A DNA stretch of 64,000 nt from Isoetes taiwanensis (taxonomy: Eukaryota; Streptophyta; Lycopodiopsida; Isoetales; Isoetaceae), in contig JAJEKV010000014.1 of NCBI GenBank assembly GCA_021234155.1, positions 20,845,513 to 20,909,512 on the forward strand. The letters are read 5' to 3'. The stretch's first letter is position 1, and the number at the start of each line of letters is the position of its first letter. Shown in pieces: positions 1 through 12,100 of the stretch. The position numbers and the translations under genes were made by a program. The notes beneath the pieces were generated by a model, which worked only from the letters and a program-made list of their open reading frames with translations, ran no database searches and had not been told where the DNA came from.

Positions 1-480
1 TCTGGGTCATAGAATCGATGAATCCCACGACTGTGTTAGTCCAAAGTGCACCTCGTTTAGAATATGTAGCAAAATAACATGGGGTTCCAGAGGGATTTGA
101 TATGGATGTAAAAATAACAATTCCTGAAACCATAGACCATATATCCATAAAACAATTGAATGGGTCGCTATAAAAAAACATAGATTCAAGATAAAAAATA
201 ATCACATTAGCTTGGGTACATTGGTTAAAGTAGTCTTATTAGAACATTGAGTTAATTTGGTAGAAGTTTAAACCCCCGTATTTAATATTCTAAAATCTTA
301 GGCAAAGCCGTATAGAGGTTCGATATTCCTTCAAAACCTTAGGCAAGTATTCTATGTTTTAAAATCATAGGCGCCTCCAATCATAAATGACTATAAGCGA
401 AACGAGAGGTGCCCAGGGGCCCCAACATACGATTTGGTCGTAGAATCGATGAATCCGATGAAATGTAGCAAAAAATAAAA
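1..480 (-). repeat. Diverged dispersed repeat, left copy of an inverted pair
   Basis: The reverse complement of this stretch aligns by eye, with many mismatches and small gaps, to 6020-6420. Shared landmarks are a cattcaattgtttta block, an atatggtctatg block, a tcaaatccc-tggaacccc block and a cctctcgttt block. A second landmark, gtagaatcgatgaatcc, occurs near 5-25 and again near 437-455, so the copy has internal repetition. Short open frames here show no recognisable domain. It is probably a fragment of an old interspersed element of unknown class. Confidence 0.5.
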
Positions 481-2249
481 TAAAATAAAATGACTAATGT
501 CATGAGTACCTGACATGTATTTCCTATGCATTTACCAGAACAACATAAAACAAATGCCAACATTTGCAATGATATCATAGAGAACAAATCACACCATGTT
601 CTACCACATTATGATGTCAAATAATAAACAAGTACATGCTAACATAATTCAACCTTGACATATAACCATGGTATCCAAGCATTTAGCATGATTAGATACA
701 TTATACAAGAACACATAGAAGGTCTAGCATTTTACTCCCCATAGGAAAAGCTTATTCTAGGATGTCATAATATCCTATTTCCATCATGATATCCCTACAA
801 TTTACATCCATATAAGGTAAAGGGTCACCTAGCAACTACAACATGCTTCCATTAGCATGCTTCCCTAGAGTTACTCCATAAAGTGTGAGCATTTTACCCC
901 ATACTCATATTCAATTTAGTATGTTAGTTTGTTTTTCTTACTAATAAATTAATTACATAGCTTAGCATTTTATTTGGCCAACAACAGCTCCATCATTGCC
1001 ATACTCCAGAAGCCTCCATAAGCTTCTTTAGGCCGCTTTGGCACACGTCCTCTTACTATCCAACTAGGAGATTAATGTGTCTCATCTTAAACTCCACGGT
1101 TGTTTCTTAGCAGTGCAATTCCATATCACAGTTTAGTTTAGCGTCTTAACTTCAATCTAATTACCAAAGGGATCTTTCTCTATCTTATACATTAGCATCT
1201 TGTCTTATAGATCTGGTGGTGCCTTCCATGCCCTTGCTAGAACCTCCATGCAGCTTCCATAAGCTACATGATATCCAAGGTTCCAATTGAGTTCTAGCTT
1301 CCCCCAAGCAAAACAATCTCTATATTGTTGTTGCCAAGATCACGTTTACTCCATACAAGGTCTGCCCTACTATCTACAATTCTAAAGACTATTCCCAAAT
1401 TTCCTACGATAATCTTAGCTTAGTTCTTACTTCCTCCTATATTCCACCATGGCAAACGACATTCAATCCCACAACATCACATTCAAGATCACTCAGATTC
1501 CTTTAGTACCCTTAATTCAAATCATTAAATCATGATTCTTGTCTTCAACAATTAGAATAATCTAAGCAATCTAAGCATCCCCTGGTGTAAGCAGCACACC
1601 CACCTGAGAATCACTTCAACAATGGCCTTTTGACTCCTTCGAGCTGTTTTCTTCTCAAAATATCCCCTCCTTTCAGCTCCTAGCTCCAGGAAGCAAGCTG
1701 CACAAAGAGATACATTAGTGCAATCAATTTTGACACGCTTCACTCTTTCTATTATATCTCCCTCATACGGATGAATTTCAGCAAAGTAAAAACTACTAGT
1801 GACCACCTCATACAATGGATAGGCATTGTTGTCTGGTATTCAACACAACTCATTTGATCAATTTCTTCAGCTGTGAAGGGCTTGCCATGCCAGCATGTGC
1901 CATCATGATCCAATGTAATCAACAAATGTACATGTGGCAAGCGAGAGGGCAACCCAAAAATCCTAGAGACACAAATGCACCGAGAAAAAAACTTAGAGCC
2001 TATGAATAGAACCTATTTGTCAATTTTTTTTGGCTTTGCCATTGTTGATTCCTTAGTGTTTCTGTTTAATTTGATATAGAATTTTCCTAAGACTATTTAT
2101 GTAAACGAATATAGGTCAAAAAACCGGCGGCAAGAATCCCCGTTTTCTTGGCCCAATCTTTGGCTCTCTTAGGGTTAGTGGTCCTCCACTGCATGGATTG
2201 TGGGTTTTTGTTTTCTGCCTAAACCCACTTAGTAGAACGAGGTAAGGCT
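481..2249. other. Intergenic sequence upstream of the pinin-like gene
   Basis: This is AT-rich sequence with no convincing coding frame on either strand; the short open frames near 1552-2009 match nothing I recognise. The last few hundred bases before 2250 should hold the promoter and 5' UTR of the downstream gene, but I see no clear TATA box at a useful distance. Confidence 0.4.
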
Positions 2250-4677
2250 ATGGCAACTGCTGCCACGGAGAAGGAAAAGACTTCAGAGGAATTGCGGCGA
2301 GAAATTGAAGAGCTTAGATGGCAACAGCGAGAGGTCAGTAATCTTACCTTCTTCTAGTTGCTTGGATTTTTTTTTTTGCTGTCTTCATGTAGAATGAGGT
2401 TCTGAATAGATGTATAGGATAAAACTCTGGGTTTATGCCTGGCACGGGCCTTAAAGTGTTCCTTTGTTCCGCTCAGGAACTTGTAAACTTGTCTTCATCT
2501 TTTAGAGAAAGGATTTTGGCAATTGTTAGTACTGGTTCTTAAGGCCAGGTAGACCTGTTCTTACGTTGTGAGATTTTGGCAATTGTTAGTACTGGTTTTT
2601 AAGGCCAGGTAGACCTATCCTTACCCTGCTTACTTGTTGATGTGTATGAGATTCAATATGAGTTGTGCTTTCAGATAACTGAAAGGTTACGAGATCCACG
2701 GGGTATTAGAAAAGGGATATCTCCTCGTGCTGGACCAGGATTTCCTCGTGTACCTAATAGGAATGGCCTTCAACGAGGAATAGTGCGCCGAGTATGTATT
2801 CTGCTTAAATATTTAGAATTTGCTAGTCTCAATGCATTTGCTTGTACTAATTTTTGTACCTACAGCCTGGTCCTGGCGACTTTGAAGAGCCACCATTAAA
2901 GAAGAGGCTCCTTTCAACAGTTGTCAAGGTAAAAAAGTCGAGATATTCTTCTTTTGGGAGAAAGTTTAGGAACATGTCTGGTTTTTTTATGCAAGTTCTA
3001 CGACGTTTTCCCCAATGCTTGATAGATGTATATAGGTAAATGGCAGCAACGAGGGGGATGACATGGAAGGAAAAGAACTTAAAGATGGTGCAGTTGAGGA
3101 AAAGGAACCCCAAGAGGATGTTGATGACCAATTTGCAATTGGCAGTGGCAGAAGAGAATTTAAAAAGGCACGTGATTTATCCAGGACTCAGTCTGCATGG
3201 AGTTTCAATTAAGGCAAGCTCTAATGGGATTTGTTTTTTATAGGAAAATGTGCACAAGATTGTGGAGCCAGTTCCCAGGGTGCTGCCTAAAGTCGAGGAT
3301 CCCAAGCTGGCCAAACGAAATCGCAGAATGTTTGGTGCCCTTTTGGGAACACTTGAGGTATTGAAGATTTGCACTGCGTAGATGTTATTTGTGACTTATG
3401 TATTCTTGCTCACAATTTTTTTTTTTGATGTTGCATCAGGTTTGCGTTTCATTGCAGCTCATCAGTTATGATGAAGACACTTGTCGTTTGTATCTCGTTT
3501 TGTCTGATATGATTCCTTTTCACTGAAGGACAGTATTAGTTATTTTGAAGTACTGTGCTGTTTGTAGTGTTCTGCCTGCTGAACGCATACTTGTTTATTA
3601 TGTTTTATTCTTCTTCATAATTTAGCATAGTTTGGTATTTGTGTAGAAATTCAGAGAAGAAGATCAGAAATTGTCAGCATCAGAAGCTTTACGTCGAAGG
3701 TCTGATTCACTGAGAAGGGTAACATTTTCACGTTTCCTGCTTGATAGCTACCTATTAACGTGGTTGGAAGAAATAAGAATTTGGCCTATCAGATGCATTG
3801 GAATTATGTTTCTTGGTCCCACAGCTTATAATGTGTTATATTTCAGGCAGAGCAAAAGGCTCAAGAAGAAAGTGAGAGGTTGTTCCAGCAGGAGCTGCAC
3901 CAACTTGCTGAAAGAAGGAAGAAAGACTTGGTATTTTTAGAGACTCTCCATTGTTGTTGTATGGATGCTTTGTCGTCTTGAAATTGAAAACAATGCATAA
4001 ATTAAAGCTTATATTCTAGCTATTATTTTTGTGGTTTATTACAGGTGCTGAGGGCAAGGCTTTCTGCAAAAGCAGAAGAAAAGCACCTTGAGCTGCTTTT
4101 TATTACCTGGACAGAACATCAGCTGAAGCTATGCTCTTTTCTCAAGTGAGTTACGTATTTGGATTTCACTTCAATGCTATTGTATGTAACCTTATATATA
4201 CTTCTTATGGCAGGACAAAAGCCGAGCCTTCAATTTTCTATATGCCAGCAAAACCACTAGATGATGATGAAAACAGAAAAGAAGAGCGTAGAAAGGCAAG
4301 GCACATATGTTATGCCATCTGCAGCATGTAATGAAGATGTTTTAGGCAAGTTATATGGTTTTTTTTCTTTACAGGAATTTGCGGAATGGAAACAGAAACG
4401 AAGGGAGGAAATAAGTGGTTATCAAGAGCAAATTCTTAGCCGTCATCTTGCAAAAGTGGAGGCGGATTTTCAAAGATGGCAAAATCAATCACAGTCTACT
4501 CATGTTCCAGAAGAAATGGAGGAAGATGAGATTGACGACACTTGCAAGGAGGCCACACAAACAACAGCAGGTCCTGACGTTGCAACAGAAGATAACTTGG
4601 AAGATTCCACTGTCAATGTTAGCAGCAATCCATTAACAGAAGACACCGAGGAAGCGGAAGGGCTTACTGAGGCATGA
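2250..4677 (+). CDS. PNN: Pinin/SDK/MemA-domain protein (splicing-associated), 10 exons
   Basis: Pinin is a nuclear-speckle protein linked to the exon junction complex and to alternative splicing. The exons I can define are 2250-2333, 2675-2791, 2866-2928, 3036-3167, 3244-3357, 3647-3718, 3847-3930, 4045-4145, 4214-4295 and 4375-4677. Together they stay in frame for 383 residues. The start ATG at 2250 opens a helix rich in Glu and Arg, followed by the family motif ITERLRDPRG. Exons 5-10 encode the pinin domain: RVLPKVEDPKLAKRNRRM, LGTLEKFREEDQKLS, a charged coiled coil, then KTKAEPSIFYMPAKPL and EFAEWKQKRREE. The C-terminus is acidic and rich in Ser and Thr. The exon 4 donor is uncertain. The open frame runs on to an in-frame TAA at 3210, and the phase-compatible donor (AAG|GCACGT at 3168) is non-canonical. 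Intron 9 also starts with GC (4296). The family assignment is firm. Confidence 0.9.
2512..2631 (+). repeat. 60-bp tandem duplication in pinin intron 1
   Basis: Two adjacent copies with a period of 60 bases each begin with gattttggcaattgttag and continue through actggtt-ttaaggccagg. They differ at only a few positions. The repeat lies wholly inside intron 1 (2334-2674), so it should not affect the protein. Confidence 0.85.
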
Positions 4678-6019
4678 ATTTATGCATTAGTCTTGTCTTT
4701 TGTTTTCTCTTTTTGACAGGAAAGTGAGTCACTCGTTGTATCTTTAATATGATTTGAATGAGAAGTATATATTATTCTTAAAAAACTTTGTGAGGAAGTT
4801 CTACACCATCATTTTGGGATCTATCTATCAGCTTACTGTTTTTTAGCTCTATGAGATTTGTCATGAACTTATGGTCGAGGGACATAAAAATATTCCTGGG
4901 AAATTTAAAGAAAATGCGCCAATCACTCTGTCAAAAGTGTCTTTATATTTCTTGTACTTGCAACATACCCCTTACTTTGCCATGCTGCACCAGACTATCC
5001 ATTCAAGGTTATATTCTGCGTTGTTCCTTCCTGCTTTAATGTTGCACTAAAATGTGATACGATTGCAATTCAAATTCAATATGATCTTACTGCTGCCCAA
5101 TGTCATATATTTGGATAGGCTTATTCTAGAATAAATAATGAGCTAAATGGGAAAGATGATGCAAACAGCATTCACTAATGTGAACAAGCCTTATCTAATT
5201 ACCTATTTATTATTCGTTGTGGCTCTTCAATGGTAAGGGGACAAAAGATTTTACTTATTTCACCCTTACTAATTCTTTTTGCTAGCATTTACAACTGAAA
5301 AGGAGACACAGCTTTTACAACCAAAACTCTAAATTAACGAGAAAAAGAAGAAAATTATTTCTTAACGTCCATTGTAGACCAATTTGGCTATGAGACATTC
5401 ACACAACACCAAGCTTACTCTATGAAGCCTGCCCCTATTCACCTTACATCTACATGATCAACAACACCAAACTAATTACATCATTGCCTTAACTTCTTGA
5501 AGTAATTATCTTTTCTTCACAAGAATCTTATGCATGCCTTTGCTATTACTTGATCCAATAACAATAGAGTTACCTTTTGCATTACATTTCGTCATGTTTA
5601 TAATAGCTAGAATGGTAGGGGCAATAAAAATAGATGCAGCCTTTATGTTGGAGCAAAATAGTATGGTGTAAAGGTTGAGCTCAACAGAGGTTTCATATGC
5701 ATCGTCGATAGGTAAATTACTGCTATCTTAAGAAAATATTGTATCCCACTTTCCCCACAATGCACTAATATTTTAACTTACTATATTATTTTCCATGCTC
5801 TAATATAATAAACAATCAAAGGTCGAGAATTCGAGTGTTTGACTAGTTTATTTTGATTGGGGAATTCTAAGTGCGCTGCCTAAATGAACTTATACATATT
5901 TGAAACGAAGATTGTAGATACCTATCTCTGTGGTTACATGCCTTTTGACAGTTGCAATCATGGTGCACCCTAGACTACCTCAGTCGTCAAATCCATACCT
6001 CCTACACCTCAGAGCGTAT
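4678..6019. other. Pinin 3' UTR and intergenic sequence with a LINE tail fragment
   Basis: The first ~150 bases after the stop are probably the 3' UTR; AT-rich poly(A)-signal-like stretches occur near 4747-4785. Around 5355-5410 the sequence ttaacgtccattgtagacc, followed by tatgagac, resembles the reverse complement of the LINE 3' end seen at 23390. A truncated LINE insertion is therefore likely. I see no other gene here. Confidence 0.4.
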
Positions 6020-6420
6020 GTTGCGACCTCTATGCGCCTCTCGTTTCAATTATAGTTATTCATGATTAGGGGCACCTATGATTGAAAAATAAAATACAGA
6101 TTTGTCTAAGGTTTTAGAATATGAAATAGGAAGACACGAACCTCTACCAAGTTATTCAATTTCCTAATAAAAATGCTTTAACCAATGCAACCAATAAACG
6201 AATGTGCTTATTTTTTCTATTGAATCTAATTTTTCATTTTTTAATAATAACTCATTCAATTGTTTTAGGAATATGGTCTATGTTCTCAGTAACAGTAACG
6301 ATGAGTTATGCATTCATATCAAATCCCCTTGGAACCCCCTGTTATTGTGCTGGATATTTGTATTTTAATTTAATTGAATTGGCTTTTATTGTATTTGTTG
6401 GTCCATGGGATCCAATATAA
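6020..6420 (+). repeat. Diverged dispersed repeat, right copy of an inverted pair
   Basis: This is homologous to the reverse complement of 1-480. It carries a short open frame (6202-6420) with hydrophobic residues and no domain I can name. The two copies stand in opposite orientation on either side of the pinin-like gene. Their divergence argues for two independent old insertions rather than a recent inversion. Confidence 0.5.
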
Positions 6421-6606
6421 TAAAGTATCTAGGATTAATAAAAGCATGTTCCAAAGGGTTTTAAGGGGGAACTCCTTGGCAATGATGAGCCTACTATAGA
6501 GTGTACATGCCAAATAGTTGGTAAACTAGTTAAGTACGTTGATGATGCACCTCCATGATACTACTCCCACTGCAAATGTATGAAAAAGTACATGTAATGG
6601 CTAGTT

Positions 6607-6734
6607 GATGGAAACCAATTAGAATATTATGCTCTAATAGTAGCAAATAATGGAAGAGGAGGAGGAACCAGATGGAAACCAATTAGAATATTATGCTCTA
6701 ATAGTAGCAAATAATGGAAGAGGAGGAGGAACCA
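6607..6734 (+). repeat. Perfect 64-bp tandem duplication
   Basis: The unit starting gatggaaaccaattagaata and ending gaggaggaggaacca occurs twice in a row (6607-6670 and 6671-6734) with no difference that I can see. The identity suggests a recent duplication, or an assembly stutter. Confidence 0.9.
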
Positions 6735-9164
6735 TTTGGCAGTGCCATTTACATGCTACTTTTTCTCGATTGACATCCTACATACCTATGTCGATCCCCG
6801 AGCTTGTGTGCGCATGTGCCAATAAAAGCAATTGCATGATGCCTCTTAATGGGCAAGTGAGCTAACTGGTACGCAAGCGTGCTAAGTATGCATGTGGCAC
6901 AACTATCAGGTGGGATTGATGTGCTTTTTGTAATGGCATGTCGTACCACTTTTAAGGCATTGGCATGGCATTGTTAAGCTTATCTAGAAAGCAAGTATAA
7001 ATATATACTTGGACTTCATATCAATTGGGAACTTTTAATCATGCAACAATACTTAGATGAACACAGACGCATGCACGCACATATCCACAAGACACACATA
7101 TACACCAAAGGGACGTGAATACGATGCATGCATGCACGCTGCAAGACACACACCCCAAAGGGGCTTTATCGTTTCTTAAATATAAACCATGTGCATGCAC
7201 GAGGAGTTTTTTCGACCCATTTTCGCACATATATGGTGTGCAAGGAGTACAAAGTACCAATTTTGTTCATGAGGATAATAATGATGCTCGCCCATCCCGG
7301 GAATCTCAATCTGATAGTTCCAATCGATGGAAACTCAACGTTATTCAAGTAGCAAATTCATGTTATGCAAGGTTTTGTCGAAGCATATTTTATTTGCGCC
7401 CCTTAGAAGGAACTTGGCCACGGGGGTCAGATGACAATCAGGTCACGCGATATATGCGGTTAAGCCCCTTTTTCGTATTTTTGCACTAACCTAGGTAATT
7501 TTTATTCGAAAGGGGTCAAAGTCTGCTTTTAAAAATCCATATATAGGGGGGGTTTTCATGACCCCATGCACGCAAAAGCAGCATACCCCCGCTATACATG
7601 AGTGACCCCCTTGAACCCCTCCACCCCCACCCCAAAAAAAAAAAAAAAAAAAACCCAGTTTATGTATACTTAAATGGTGGGATGTGCTATTGCACATTGC
7701 CCCTCTATTCTGCGCTATTGTCCGTTCCAAGACTCCGCATACTATATGTTTGTGAGTCATTGATATCAAAATCAATGGCCTATTTTTGAAGCATGATACA
7801 GGGGCCAAAATTCATATTGCGCCAGAAACATGCAGAAGATATAAGTTTCTTCGAGCATTTGTTTGCCATGTTGATTGGTGCATTTGGAAGCCTCTTCTAG
7901 ATCTTTCCATCGAATGGTACTGCATGTCTATAGTATCCTCAGACAAGCTCCAAACACCATGCATTAGAAGGGCATCTGCTACAGCAAGATGATCAATATT
8001 CTTTCTTGTTTCAGCTACTGACATTTGTTACAGGTAACTTGAAACATGAATTTAGGATTCATCTAAAAGTTGAAGATGCTACTTTGGAGACAACCCTTTT
8101 TTGTTCAATTCTGACCCCAACCACTTTATTCTTCTAGACTTATCATTACTTGGGTTTGAGATCTACCCAAAAGTGGAATGCTTTAAACGCATATTGGAAA
8201 GCTCGAAGGCTGTTATCATCCTTATCAAAGGAGATGCTAACCCTCTCTCCCTTGTTCGGTTTGGTGGCTAGTCCATTGTGTTAGCAATTAAGAGATTTTG
8301 TGTTTTAAGTCTCTGGGTCCGTCATATGTCCTCATGGATTGGCATGACGTAAAAACACTATCTATCTGTCTATTTCTATTCTTGGAACACCAATGACATC
8401 GGCTTTGATACCAACGAGTACTAGAAATGATATATTATTTTGCAGTTTGTCTCTACGATATTTGAATTTGCAATTACTATCATGTGTGTGTGACGTCTTT
8501 TATTAGACTTGGCTATACCTACCTAAAAAACTTTGAGATTCTTCTCTGTCAAAGGTCATGGGTTCAAAGCTTCGGTGTGGAAGTGGCCATAATCATTGTA
8601 AAATTATTAAGGGAAAGAACCACTTCAACTATGTACAGTGGTCGGAGGAAGTCAAGTCCCATCTGGGTGTGTCATGTCCCATAAGCTCTGAGAGCTTCTC
8701 GTGGACGTTAAAAATATATCTACCTACCACCTATGGGCTGGCCGACTTTCGCAGCTCCCATCCAGATTTGGACTTCTATTTTGCTTATAAAATGGGAGGT
8801 GGGTACAAGGTAACATCATGGTGCTAATCACATGAATCTGATCTTTTGCTTCAGTAGTCCATCCTTGATATTGCCAGAAGTTTAAGAATGAATATTTCTG
8901 AATTATATTTGGGACAAAATTGGTTCTGCAAGCAGTGCTAGAATATTCCATATAAATTTCATCCTGTCCCCTTCTTTTCAATCATTTGACAGCCGTGATG
9001 ACATGCCTTGTGAAGTTCTCTCAAGCTTATTTCTGTACACAAGTTTTCTGTTGCTCCCAAGATGAAAACCATCATCTTAAAAGATTTTTGCGCTTCAGGC
9101 AGCAAATAACTTACACTCAGGGAACTGCTCATTGATCAATTCTTTCCTGTACATCTATACACAT
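6735..9164. other. Intergenic sequence between the pinin-like and KEA genes
   Basis: There is no supported gene. The interval holds CA-rich low-complexity sequence (about 7040-7160), a pure A-run of about 20 bases near 7634-7653, and an apparent LINE 3' end at 8480-8722. The stretch 7500-7650 (ggggtt...cataccccc...gacccccttgaac) resembles in style the sequence beyond the chromovirus LTRs at 44550-44660. The part just left of 9165 is presumably the 3' UTR of the antiporter gene. Confidence 0.45.
8480..8722 (+). mobile_element. Truncated LINE 3' end
   Basis: The block gtcatgtcccataagctctg, followed by cttctcgtggacgttaaaaa, matches the layout of the 3' end of the LINE at 23389-28140, which reads (minus strand) gtctcataggcctctggcc then tccgtggacgttaaaataaa. 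This looks like a 5'-truncated copy in plus orientation. Its left boundary is not clear. Confidence 0.45.
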
Positions 9165-12100
9165 TCATGGAACAGCAACAATGCCTTCATCGGGCCTTTT
9201 TTCAATACTTCCATCATCTTCACCTTTTACCTTTTCAGGGGTTCCACTCACAGATAGCTTCACTTTTGCCATCATTCGAGAAAAGCCATAACCAAGTGAC
9301 ATTCCACTATCTTCTGATAGCTGCATATCAAAGTCCCACCACCGATACCAAAACATTAAGAAACCACAAATAAGTTTTTGGTCAGTAAAACAATGCATAC
9401 ATATATGTATGGTAGTTTTCCATAAAAAGATATACCTCGCATAGCTCAGAGAGATGCTGAGAACGGAACTGGTTTACTGTAGCTGTAATTTCAAAGGCAG
9501 GCAGTTTGGCCTGAGCAACAAAGACGCAATAGTTAGATAGTGATTTTATTCACATCTGCCAAAAACTGTGTTTATGCAAAATGTAATGTTGATTGAATCA
9601 CTTATTCAATGTGGATTAAAAACGAATGTAGGCAAATAGCAAATGCTTGTTTTAGTTTGTGTCCCCTTATAGCTTTATCAGCTGTACATTTGCTTTGCAG
9701 TAATCAGGGGCATTTCCTTAAATGTGATATGCCTGGAACCCTATTAGAGGGGGACTACAACTCGAGCACGTCCTTGTGGGGCCTATAAATGCACACCAGA
9801 TACCATCACGACTTTGGTCCCCTAATGGCCATGTGATTTACATCAGCATGCTTAGGGAGAGTTACAAGCGTTATTAGAGGGATCTTAATCTAGATTGGTT
9901 TGGGGGTTGCTGTGTTTGAAAAGACTGTAGAGGATCCATACCTCTGCAAGAAGTGCCGATGCCAATTGCAAACTTGGTTCCAGTGTTTCAGGAACCACCT
10001 AAAAGATAAAAAATCAAGCATGGAAAGTAAGAATCTGGGACAGATAACAAAAACATCTAAAATGGAATGTAAACATTTCTTACAACTGTCGCGTCGGCTT
10101 TCTCAAGGTTAATTCCATGATTGATATCATGTGCACGTACAAATGTCGTAACAATTGGGAAGTATTTACTTAAAGCCCAGACTGTACGATAAGTGGCCCC
10201 AGGTGTATCGAGTGTTATAACTGCAGCAGCAGCTCTTCCCGCACCAATCTTATGGAGGACCTGCAAATTGTTAAGTTAGACAATAGCATATGAACTAGAA
10301 TAACTTTTTCATAGACTACATACCTCTCTGTTTCCAGCATCACCAAAGTAAACAGGCAGGTCAAGTGCACGTCCAATACTCACACGTTCACTGGTGTAAA
10401 ACATAAAACATGAGTCAGCAATTGTTTGCTTAACATCCCATTTCATCGCGATGAAAGTTCAAAAACAAGAAAAGCAATTCTGATACTTTGGCTTTCTTTA
10501 AGTCCCACTGAGATAGCCAGATAAAGACACAGTACTAATGACTTGTTTATATCCTTAACGCATTTAGATCTGGAGCCTTCCAGCGATGGAGAGATGTTTT
10601 CACAAAAAGTTGTTACTTAGATCAATTCAAGCTTTGTGTGAAGCACGTATCCAACTACAGAAACTTCAGATACCAATCCTTTGTAAATACTTGAACATTA
10701 CAAGCAAACCTATGGTGTAATTGTAGCAGCTCAATTTGCCTACATGCATGGATTACATGCTTGGTAACATGCATCAGGATTCATTAGCATTCAACGGTTT
10801 GATCCAATCTTCTTTGGATAGTGAGGAATGACTAAAGCTATTATAGTAAAACCTAACAAAACAAAGCAAATAACATGCCACATAGAGTGAAGACTCTCAA
10901 GGAGATTCCCTTAAAGCATGTTGCTATCAAGGTGGAAAACACACGAACATATAAATTTTTTGGAAATGCAATGGACAAAAAAATGGCATTATATAGCCTG
11001 ACTATTAAAAAAGTAATCACGACAAATATACCTTCGAACATCAAGAGCTACAAAGGGTATCAGTCTTTCAGATAGCAGTTGGGCAATTATCTGCAAAGCA
11101 GCAATGTATAGCATAATTTTGAAGTTCCAGGCACTGTACCTGCCCAACACGTCCGAAGCCACAGATGATCATGTGGCCTTGTAAATCATCTGTCTGTGCA
11201 CAACAGAAAGCAAGGTATTATAAGAGACTGCTTTGGCGTTGGAACAGTTAATGCAATCTAAAAACAAACAGAAATCAAAATGCTGAAAACTAAAGTAATA
11301 TTCTTCTCTAGCTGATGCAGAAGGAGATACGTCAGGTTTCCACCTGTTCTTTTGAATAATCTCTCAGGATGACAACATCCATATCAGCAAGTTGCTCTCT
11401 CATGTCGACTTATTTCTTAGAGATACAGAGCCACGCTTTTCTGGTCCTCAAACGTCCTGTAGAATCTTTTTGATGGAAAAAATGATCAGCTGCGTCTGGG
11501 GTACATAGGGCTGCCAAACAGGTTTTCGGAGGGATTGAGAGATGTGTCTGTGATTGAGAAGATAGATATTCCAAATGAAAACCCTAGCAAGGAAATTCAA
11601 GATAAAGCTTCCGCATACCAACATTCTTTCATGATGCCCTTATTAGCCAAATCCTTTAAGTGCTTAGGAGCCGCTTTGCCAGTTGTTTGAGTTGATGTGT
11701 ACATTAGAAGTTTTATCACATAAACTGTTGTTTCAAGATGCAAAGAAGAGCTGCAAATTCTGCTAGAAATATAAGATGCAGAACTGATGCATTGCTCACG
11801 ATGTCATTGAGTCTCTCTACTTGTGCCCATTCTCTGGCTGCCAGAGAGGGGGTAAAAGGAAAGTTACCCATTACATCATTCAATCAAGCATCTCTCATAT
11901 CATTATCATTTCAACATGGAGATTGACATAGCCATGAAAAACATCCCATGTTATGGCAAAACGATCGACCTTTCCATTTGTGAACCTGTTAAATATTTTG
12001 ACAGCTCAACATTACACGCATCCACATGGATAACTACCATTTTATCCTGCTAAGTTGTGCTAATAGCTAATATGTTGTCAAATTTAAATAGGGCCTTAAA

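Noticed and set aside
7601-8024. Overlapping open frames on both strands
   Set aside because: They are short and disagree between strands. They contain a long A/T run and show no domain, conserved motif or splice pattern.
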